A DNA stretch of 64,000 nucleotides from Moniliella sp. 'wahieum' (Eukaryota > Basidiomycota > Moniliellomycetes > Moniliellales > Moniliellaceae): NCBI GenBank assembly GCA_003971905.1, contig RSEE01000034.1, forward strand, positions 558,001 to 622,000, given 5' to 3'. Under the pieces are notes generated by a model. It searched no databases. It was not told the origin of the DNA and saw only the letters and a program-made list of their open reading frames with translations. Below, one piece after another: positions 56,846 to 64,000 of this stretch; the first letter of the stretch is position 1; each line of letters starts with the position of its first letter. A program made the translations under genes and the position numbers.

Positions 56846-58221
56846 CTACCAGCCGGCGGCTTGCTTGGCCGTTTGGAGCATGGACGGAGTGAGATGCGGG
56901 TATTGCCAGAAGACCATACCGGCGTCCCAGCCTTGGCCACGGGCCGAGGAAAGGCACTGGCCCAAAGCTGAGGACGCCATGTACCCGCTCGAGGCGTCGG
57001 CCGTGGTGGCAGGCTTGCCCACGACCAACTTGCTGAGCGGGATGTGTTCATTCTGACTAATCTCAAAGATGGAAGAGCCAGGGCAGGTGCCACCAGAAGA
57101 ATGCAAGAGACTGTTGCAAGACTCGTACATCCCTGCACCTTGGTTGTACGTTTGCACCAAAACGCGTCAATCGGCGCAACATCCTTGACCTGAGAATAAA
57201 TCTTGCTGTACCCGGCGCCCCACTGGCATTGCGAACTAAAGTAGGGCGCTTGCGGCGCGTGGGTAATGACATACTGACCCTCGGGAAGCTGCTTGCGCAG
57301 CGTCTTTTGCAGCGTCACCAACCAGTTCACCGCCTGACCATTGAGGAAGGAGGACGAGTCCTCAAAGTCCACGTCCACCCCATCCAAATCATATTGCTTG
57401 ACAAACTGCGCCAGCTGGTTGGCCGTTTGCGTCGCATCTTTGCCCTCCAACACGGGGTAGTCCGTCGACCCAAATGCGGAAACGAGAATCTTGACGCCAG
57501 CTTGGGCGTAGGCCTGTTTGATCTGCTTGCGCTCAGACGCACTGGCTTGGCTCCAGGCCATCGCAGCGTCCACGGGACCCGAGGTGGTGGTCCAAAACGC
57601 AAGAATGTAATGGGTCAATCCCTTAGGCGGCTCGGAGGGGATGCCGTTGGATTGCCACGAGTCACCGTACACGGCAAACCGACTTGCCATTGGATCCCGA
57701 ACCACCCGAACCGCCTGAGCCACCGGAACTTGAGCCCGAGCCCGAGCCCGAGCCCGAGCCCCAGCCAGAGCTTGCACTGGAACCGGAGCCAGAACCAGAG
57801 CCTGCACCCCATGATGCGGACGAGTGTGAAGCGGAGGAGGACTTGCTTCCCCACGGATGGGAGCGGGTGCCAGACTTGGAACCCGAGTTGCTAGCCCAAT
57901 GGAGTCCGCCCGACGACGAGGCCGCCTGGGACGAAGTGGGCGCGGAGGTTGAGCTAGAAGAGGCGGAGCGGGTACGGCGTGAGGTAGTCCACGATGGCTT
58001 GGAGGAGTGGGACCAGCCCGAGGAGAGGAGGAGGAGGATGGGGACGAGGAAGAAGAAGAGGAGGCACCGGACGGGGTGATCCAGGAGGTGCGGTGGGGGC
58101 GGCAGCGCCGTGCGCTACGGCGGGCGTGGCGCGCGGGCAACTGCATCGGAGGCATGTCGTGGACGGCATGGGCACAGATAGCCGCACACAGTGTGGCAAG
58201 GAGGAGGAAGAGAAGACGCAT
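56846..58221 (-). CDS. secreted GH18 chitinase with Ser/Gly-rich linker
   Basis: Start at 58221 (MRLLFLLLATLCAAICAHA) is a signal peptide. A Ser/Gly-rich linker, readable across frame changes as SGSGSG/GGSGGSGGSGSNGKS, covers about 57690-58000. The GH18 barrel follows: RFAVYGDSWQSNGIPSEPPK, LTHYILAFWTT, GVKILVSAFGSTDYP, then DLDGVDVDFED, the DxxDxDxE catalytic motif with the acid/base Glu at 57361-57363, then LPEGQYVITHAPQAPYFS, FLVQTYNQGAGMYESC, KLVVGKPATTADASSGYMAS and GWDAGMVFWQYPHLTPSMLQ. It ends QAAGW. This resembles basidiomycete class-III-like chitinases acting on cell-wall chitin. The linker may hold the enzyme in the wall. Frame changes near 57160 and in the linker. Confidence 0.88.
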
Positions 58222-59686
58222 TCTGAGAGGAAGGGAAGAGCGGAGGGCAGAGGGGGAGCAGAGAGGACGGAGGGCACCAGGCCGGAGAGAGAGATTGGGG
58301 TATGCGAGGGAGGGGAGGCACCAGGCCAAGGAAGCAAAAGTAGGGAAAGGAGCACGACCGGCGCGCAGAGGGGGAGAAGAGGTGTCGAGAGACGAGAGGT
58401 GGTGGAGGGACGAGGGAAGAGAGGAAGCTGGAGGCGCCATCGCAGTCGGGCTAGCTGGGGGGGGTGAGCCTCACCTCGGCCTCACCGCGCAGTACACGTA
58501 GGGTTACGTGGGCTTGGAACGGCGGGTGGAAAGTGGAGAGTGGCGCCGCGCCGGGTCCTCGCATCGTCGTTGGAGGGTGGGCCTGTGTGGTTGGGATCTG
58601 GGGTCTGAGAAGGGTGGGGCACGGGTTATGCACTGGGGCAGTCAGCGTGTGGCTTGTGGCTGGTCGAGGCGCGCACATCCGGAGAGATCCGCGCGAGGCC
58701 CGAGGCGAGCCACGGTTGCGTTGCCACTCTTCGTCACTAGCCACTAGCCACTAGCCACTAGTCAACTAGCCAGCCCTCAGGCCTCGGGCCTCTCGCGCTC
58801 TGGCGCCTGCCGTGGAGCCTTGGGCAGCAGAGCGCAGTGCTTCTGCCCCGTGTCGTCATTCGCCCGGCCCCTCGCAGCCGACTGGCGCTGTGCGGCTGCT
58901 GATGAGACAGGATGCGTGATGCGTGGCAGGATTAGGGGTCGGCAGTGGGGCGGCCTGCTGGGCCCCCTTCGGCCCCTGTGGGCTCTGTTAGGCCTTGGGT
59001 ACGTTTGGCTCTGAGTGCCCAGGGCCTGCCTGTTTGGGCAAGACGAGCCGCCCCAACCAGCATCGTTACTGGGTACTGGCCCACTGTGGCCAGTGGCACG
59101 AGTCATTATGCGGGTGCCCTCCGCTTCGTCCCGGAGTCGCCGGCCCACCTGTCTCCCCGGACCCACCGACCGAGAGATATCCGCCGGTGTCTCCGGGAGT
59201 GGCCAATGACACTACCATCCCAACAGTCTTTCCACTGAGGGCCTTGCGAGACCCAGGCTACTACGCACCAGGCCCATATGCGGGAGCACAGGACTATAGG
59301 AGTATAGGCGCATCTCCTACATTGTCTTTTTTACCGTCGCCGTGGTAGCACAAAAGGGTGCACTTCATGCGGACTATCATCTGTGGGCGGAAAGAAGACT
59401 GGTGCACAACGAGCGAATACAAGTTTGACAAGATGTCCAAGTGCCACAGAGAGCGGTAGGCCGACCGAGAGAGCATCAATGCCGACCCAGCAACGGCGAA
59501 CACGTCTTCTCTTGTCCCAGCCATCTTTCGGTCAAGTTTCTGGGACGGAGCATCCGGTTGATGGGCGGAGGGGGGGAACCAAGTGCGTCTATGCTGACAT
59601 GGTACACTCTACTGGGATCCAGCAACAAAGAGAGAAATGATCGTGGACAATAGGTTCGACAGCCATGGGAAAGAAAGAAGGGTGGT
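58222..59686. other. spacer with CACTAGC array
   Basis: No gene recognised. Contains a CACTAGC/CACTAGT array at 58733-58771 and GCCTCAGGCCTCGGGCC-like words just after it. Confidence 0.5.
58733..58771. repeat. CACTAGC/CACTAGT tandem words
   Basis: Four overlapping CACTAGC/T heptamers followed by a CAACTAGCC variant, matching arrays elsewhere in the window. Confidence 0.85.
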
Positions 59687-62304
59687 TTAGTACCACGAGA
59701 GAAGGGCGCGGCTCGAGTCGTCTACCACCCGTTCCACAGCCACCTGCATCGGTTCGGGTCCCGGACGCGGATGAGGCAGCGAAAAGCGGTGGACGAACCT
59801 GCCCCACGAGGAGCTCGAGTCACGCCGTCGACGGGGAACGTGGCCCTGGGCCGACTGGGGCCGCGCCGGCAACGATACAATCGATGCATCCAACCCCGGC
59901 TCCTCTGGGGCGCACGAGCCAATCCTAAGTGCATCGAGTGCGACAGGTCGGGCCGTTCCGACCGTTCCATCTGGTCCAGTACGTCGATCCCACGCGCTGC
60001 CGTCCTCGTCGAGGAGGAAACAGGGTCGAGTGGCGCCTCGGGCCCAAACGCACCCGCCAGAGGAGGCGAGGAAGTTGTGATCCGAAGCGCGTCCGCCTGA
60101 TGTCCCAAACTGGGGGGGGGGGGGCAGATGGGGCAAAGGTCTGCCCATGGCGAATGGCAAGTTTGGCCAGGTCCGTCTGCAGCACATACGCCGTGTCTGC
60201 CACCCATGCATCTTCCGATGGCTCGGCACCAACACATTGGGCAAACAGTTCGCCGGGCGTTATGTCTCTCATATCCATCTTGACCAACTTCTTCATCCGC
60301 GCACACAACTCAATAGGACCTGGACTGTGTCAGCATGGGACCGTCCGATGTAGCGTGGGGACGGGGGAAGGAACGTACCATCTCCTGGGCTCTGCAGACT
60401 TAGGATCAAGTTGCATGCTTGTCCCTTGAGAACCGCCATCTGTTTGAGGAACAAAGCCTGAGAGAAAAACTCGTCGGTGGCAAAGATTTCGCGAAGCCCC
60501 TCCACGAGTTCAAACCACCACTGCGGATCTAAGAGAAGGGGCAGCAGCCGTTCCCGTAGTGCCTTGGAAAACGGACGACCCACCATATCGATCGGCAACC
60601 AGAGCCATCCGAAGGGGTATTCGCGCATTCCTGCCGGATGGGCATGGGGGAAGGAGAGAGACGAATCAATGGCGCCAATCTTCATCTCCAATGCACCGGT
60701 GGCCGTGTGCACGCAGCGCACCATGGCATTGTCCAAGCCGCGATCGGTGTTGCGCATGAGGTAGTCGAGCACCACAGAGCTGCTCCAACTGGAGGCGGAA
60801 GCTGTCCATCAGCGCGGGTGTCCAGGTGAACTCGTCGAGCGGAACGTGGGTCGAGAGGGGGGGGTATGGGACCCACTGCGCGAACTTCCTTCGCCGGAAG
60901 GTGGAACAGCGAGGGAGTCGGCATGAGCATGAGCATGGGCATGAGCATGGGCATGGGCATGGCATGGGCATGAGCATGGGCATGCGCATGGGCATGGGCA
61001 TGCGCATGGGCATGGGAGAGGGTCGGAGCAGGGGCATGGGAATGACCATGAGAGCGCTCGCGCTCCCTCTCCAATTCGCGCTCACGTTCCCGTGCCTCCT
61101 CAGCAGGCGATGCAACATGCTTCCCCGACAGAGAAGAAGGTACTTGGCTGCGGTCATGCAGTGCCGCAAACGAGCTTTGGACTTGCGTCGTGCTTTGCGG
61201 TGGGCCGCCAGCTCCTCCTTCATGTCGTGTTCCAGCAGCCGCTGGTCGGCCCGACTAGGCCAAGGATGGGCTCGCAAAAAGTCGCTCATGTTGATAAAGC
61301 CATGGAGGAACTGCTGGTAGCTCCCCACCTTCTCCGGGAGCGTGCCGCCTCCCGCCAGGCCGCCCGCATTGACAACGCTTGCCGGTCAGCGTATGTGTAG
61401 TATAAGGCGGGGGAGAAGGGTGACGAGCCGCGTGGCCGGGACAATGTGCAACCCAGCATGTCGTCCAGGAAGGAAGCACCAGCCTCACTCAAGTAGGAAA
61501 AGTTGGGCAGCAAACAGGCACGGCCCATGGCCCACCAAAAGTACTTTCGCAAAAACTGCCGCTTGGGATTCAAGTTCCCATACGGCTCTTCGTCCTTGGG
61601 CTTGAACACGCCCACTGTCATGGTCACCCACCGCTCCCCGCCGTCGGACTCGGTGTCGGATTCGTCCCCGCTTTCCACGTCGTAGGGAACTGGCACTCGA
61701 GCACGGGCAAAGTACGAGCCACTGGAGCCCTTGGCAATCATCTTGGGCTGCACACCCTGCTGAATCGCTTGTCGCACCGCGCCGATCTCAGCAAGGAACT
61801 GCGCTCCATCCGCCGCCCGGGGCAGACGGTAGGGCCGCGCACGCTGCACCTGCGACGCGGTGCCTGCCACGGGGGTGATCTGCCGTTCGTCTCTCCTGGA
61901 GGGCAGGACAGTGTCATCGTCGCCTACGCCGGCGGCCAAACGGATGCCGCCCCGGCCAAAACACTCAGCACGGCGGCAGGTCCCTTGGGGCGGGGACGCT
62001 CGGTGCTGCTGGCGCTGTGACGGCGCTGGCGGTGGTCGGTGGGGTCGGTGGGATGGGGCGTGAAGCGCTGGGAAATCGCGTCCCTCCACCGGCGCAGCTT
62101 GGCGTCGAGGTCGGTGTTGAGCGCGGCATCGCTCCAGGCGGTGGAGCTGGGGGTGGAGTCGGCGATGGAGGGGGGCGCGAGGAGCGGCGTGCGCTCCTGC
62201 GGATCGTCGCCGGGCCGTGGCTTGGGGAGCATGGGCGCGGGAGGAGGTGCGGTGGGGGGGAGCGGGAGGACTGGGCGCCCGAGCAGCTGCTACTCTGGGC
62301 CATG
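59687..62304 (-). CDS. LSB6: type II phosphatidylinositol 4-kinase (Lsb6-like)
   Basis: Makes PI4P on Golgi/endosomal and vacuolar membranes. Start proposed at 62304 (MAQSSSCSG); a frame change soon after leads to PQERTPLLAPPS, where ERTPLL is a dileucine-type sorting motif. Catalytic core: GVQPKMIAKGSSGSYF (P-loop), VGVFKPKDEEPYGNLNPKRQ, ACLLPNFSYLSEAGASFLDD, FINMSDFLRAHPWPSRADQR, VVLDYLMRNTDRGLDNAMVR (catalytic loop), KIGAIDSSLSFPHAHPAGMR, YPFGWLWLP. Then an intron at 60309-60378 and CARMKKLVKMDMRDITPGEL. The Cys-rich palmitoylation motif normally found in the N-lobe is not seen, as in some fungal proteins (ACLLPN instead). A HisAla- or MetPro-encoding repeat is inserted at 60921-61016. Frame changes near 62230, 61930, 61290, 60780 and 60070. 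Confidence 0.85.
60921..61016. repeat. GCATGRGCATGG minisatellite inside the PI4-kinase gene
   Basis: About 15 hexamers of the form GCATG(A/G/C), almost continuous. On the minus strand it encodes His-Ala or Met-Pro repeats according to frame. Confidence 0.9.
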
Positions 62305-62862
62305 CTGGGGGGCGCACGTGGGCGGCTGTGCGCGGCTGGGACTGGGTTCGGCGGCAAGGAAGGGAAATGTTCAAATGGGGTGCTTGCCCAGCTTTCACAC
62401 CTGGGCGGCCGCAGCGGGCACGGCGCTAGTGTGTGCCATGCAGCGCCGCGTGCAAGGTAGGCCGACAATCGATTGTCGGTTGTCGATTGTCGATTTACCG
62501 ATTAGATCCCTCGGCCATCCGTAGCCTCGGCGTGCTCCGCAGGCCACCCGCAGCAGCCCACGGGCCGTCCTCTCGACACGTTCCAGCGCTTCCGCTCTGC
62601 CCAACGCCATGAATGGCATCCATCCAGCACCACTGCCAGGCGGAAGAGCGCGCGCCTGGCTCCCCGTCTTTTCCCAGCGGGAACCATCCGACGAGCGCTT
62701 GCTGTGCTGCTGAACACAGTTGGATCTCATTGCCTACTGAAAATCCTCCTGAGCAGTCTCTCGCTATTCCCTCTCTCGCTTGTCTACATATACACCCCTC
62801 TCTACGCAGACGCATATCATAACGAGATGCACACCAGAGCCGTTCGACGTATCGGCCGCGCC
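62305..62862. other. spacer with CGACAATCG inverted words
   Basis: Contains CCGACAATCGATTGTCGG at 62462-62479 followed by two partial copies, about 160 bases upstream of the kinase start. No gene was seen. Confidence 0.5.
62462..62502. repeat. nested palindrome (CCGACAATCGATTGTCGG) with partial copies
   Basis: A perfect 18-base palindrome followed directly by TTGTCGATTGTCGAT, which repeats its right arm. It can extrude as a small hairpin or bind a dimeric factor. Confidence 0.85.
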
Positions 62863-64000
62863 TCAACTTCCATCCTTGCTCCCAGCCCGCTCGGCCCGAA
62901 TCGAGCGTACCACTTGGCTGTCTGTATCGCACAGAGGCCCACCGCACCTACACTCGGCCTCCGGCTTGACCGCGCGGAACGTCAACGACCACCGATCCTG
63001 CCGCGCCCGCAGCCCCTCGGCCTCGGGTGCTGGGTCCGACCGACGCGGACGGATGGCATGTTCCCACTCGTACCGCGCCTCCCCCGTGATCAGCAACAAG
63101 GAGCGTGGCAATAGGTCGATGCTGGTCCCTCCCCCGACAGGTCGTGGATTGCCCTGGCCCTTGGGCCAGCTCTTGCCCAGCTCCGAGTGCGGATGTCGAA
63201 AGTCCATCACGACCGCCGCTCCCAGAGAGAGAATGCCAATTGCATTCCCAAACGCCGTGTGCGAGTCGGCGTGGAACCCAATCCCAGCACCGGGCGGGTA
63301 ATGCTGCACGGTCATTTGGTCTGGAGGCGGATCATTCCAGAGCGGCAGGGCTTTGATCCGGGCTTCCACCGCCGTCGTCCATGAGGGCAGCGTGTCCTGG
63401 ACGAGGAGCGACTCGGCCCGGCTGACATGTTTGATGTGGTAATCGAAAGCGTATCCATAGTGCCGCACCCGCCTCCCTTGCACATAGAGCGGGCTACTTC
63501 CCTCGGCCTCAATCGCAGCCAGGATGGCTTGCTCCTCGTCTTGGGAGATAAAGTCAGGGTAGAAGCCGATACCGGACGGAAGCTCTTCCATGTCGCCCGC
63601 TTCCTCTGGCACCCCTGCCAAGCGAGCATAGGTGTGGTGCGTGACGTATTCCAAAAACAAAGCCTTGCCGACCCGCAGTTGGGGACAGAGCCGTTCATGC
63701 AGCGCCTCGCGTGCCACTTGGGCTTCGGCACCGGAGCGAAACAGTGCAAAAGAGTAAGGTTGACCATGCACGAGGTACACCCGCTCAAACCCCGAGTAGG
63801 GGGCAAACACAGCCTCGAGCGCGTCGGATGTGATGGCTGCCAGCCCGCCCGAGGATGCATTGACTACCAACAACGTTCGACTCGGGCCAGCAGCCCAGAG
63901 CGAAGCGAGAGGGGTAGATGGGGAACCAAGCACACGCTCCAGCGCTGCATATGCATCCGCACGCTGCTTGGCCACCTTGGCAGCAATCCGTTTCTGAGCC
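62863..64000 (-). CDS. RRM-AlkB 2-oxoglutarate dioxygenase (ALKBH8-like), 5' end outside the window
   Basis: The frame is open to the right edge (AQKRIAAKVAKQRADAY), so the start is missing; the frame visible is unbroken. Order: an RRM-like domain (TLLVVNASSGGL, LEAVFAPYSGFERVYLVHG, SFALFRSGAEAQVAREAL), the linker FLEYVTHHTYARL, then an AlkB-type jelly roll: LPSGIGFYPDFISQDEEQAI, VRHYGYAFDYHIKHVSRAES, MTVQHYPPGAGIGFHADSHT with the iron-binding H-x-D, ILSLGAAVVMDFRHP, LLITGEARYEWEHAIRPRR with the distal His, and RWSLTFRAV with the 2-oxoglutarate-binding Arg. A CRCGGPLC cluster at the end may bind zinc. ALKBH8 hydroxylates tRNA wobble uridines; the methyltransferase domain of animal ALKBH8 is absent. 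Stop at 62863. Confidence 0.85.
   Translation of the reverse strand, partial: AQKRIAAKVAKQRADAYAALERVLGSPSTPLASLWAAGPSRTLLVVNASSGGLAAITSDALEAVFAPYSGFERVYLVHGQPYSFALFRSGAEAQVAREALHERLCPQLRVGKALFLEYVTHHTYARLAGVPEEAGDMEELPSGIGFYPDFISQDEEQAILAAIEAEGSSPLYVQGRRVRHYGYAFDYHIKHVSRAESLLVQDTLPSWTTAVEARIKALPLWNDPPPDQMTVQHYPPGAGIGFHADSHTAFGNAIGILSLGAAVVMDFRHPHSELGKSWPKGQGNPRPVGGGTSIDLLPRSLLLITGEARYEWEHAIRPRRSDPAPEAEGLRARQDRWSLTFRAVKPEAECRCGGPLCDTDSQVVRSIRAERAGSKDGS

Noticed and set aside
57684-58079. Acidic plus-strand frame with EPEPEP repeats
   Set aside because: It is the complement of the Ser/Gly-rich linker of the GH18 chitinase, whose signal peptide and catalytic motif lie on the minus strand.

Overview
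This window looks like nuclear DNA of a filamentous or yeast-like fungus. Spliceosomal introns of about 58-190 bases, mostly with GTATGT/GTACGT donors, interrupt many of the genes. The gene set (Chs7 chitin-synthase chaperone, a Lam/Ysp2-type sterol transporter, an RSC-like BAH protein, an Rds1/LsdA ferritin-like secreted protein, a CLU1 homologue and a GH18 chitinase with a Ser/Gly linker) is fungal. High GC, few introns per gene and long GC-rich spacers full of repeated short words fit Basidiomycota, probably Ustilaginomycotina. That placement is an inference, not proven. No rRNA, convincing tRNA, CRISPR array or complete transposon was seen.

Layout. 0-3.7 kb: gene-poor. 3.7-15.1 kb, all minus strand: Chs7, a short FtsH-extracellular-domain protein, a GRAM-VASt sterol transporter and a bromodomain-BAH chromatin remodeller subunit. 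16.8-18.0 kb, plus: intact Rds1/LsdA-like secreted protein. 18.6-21.2 kb: proline-rich ORF, an imperfect tandem duplication and a long polypurine satellite. 21.6-22.4 kb, minus: Yop1. 23.3-25.8 kb, plus: C-terminal remnant of CLU1. 27-29.3 kb, minus: fungal PH-domain protein. 29.3-32.2 kb: gene-poor, with word repeats. 32.2-39.4 kb, minus: separase. 40.2-42.0 kb, plus: mitochondrial 3-oxoacid CoA-transferase. 43.3-44.9 kb, minus: Dhh1. 46.8-48.2 kb, plus: intact NADH pyrophosphatase. 48.5-64 kb, all minus: IMP dehydrogenase, an unrecognised PB1-like/retropepsin-like protein, a mitochondrial TPR protein, CCT1, GH18 chitinase, Lsb6 PI4-kinase and an RRM-AlkB protein running off the right edge.

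The genes are mostly unrelated housekeeping functions: cell wall, sterol and lipid signalling, chromatin, mitosis, nucleotide metabolism, protein folding and mRNA decay. No operon-like pathway cluster is apparent. The dominant oddity is that most genes need one or more single-base frame changes, often at homopolymers, to keep conserved motifs in one protein, while four genes (Rds1-like, NPY1, the PB1-like ORF and the AlkB gene) read cleanly. This points to indel errors in the sequence more than to wholesale gene death, although two loci (FtsH-ext fragment, CLU1) also lack whole domains. All identifications are by eye from motifs; no database search was run.
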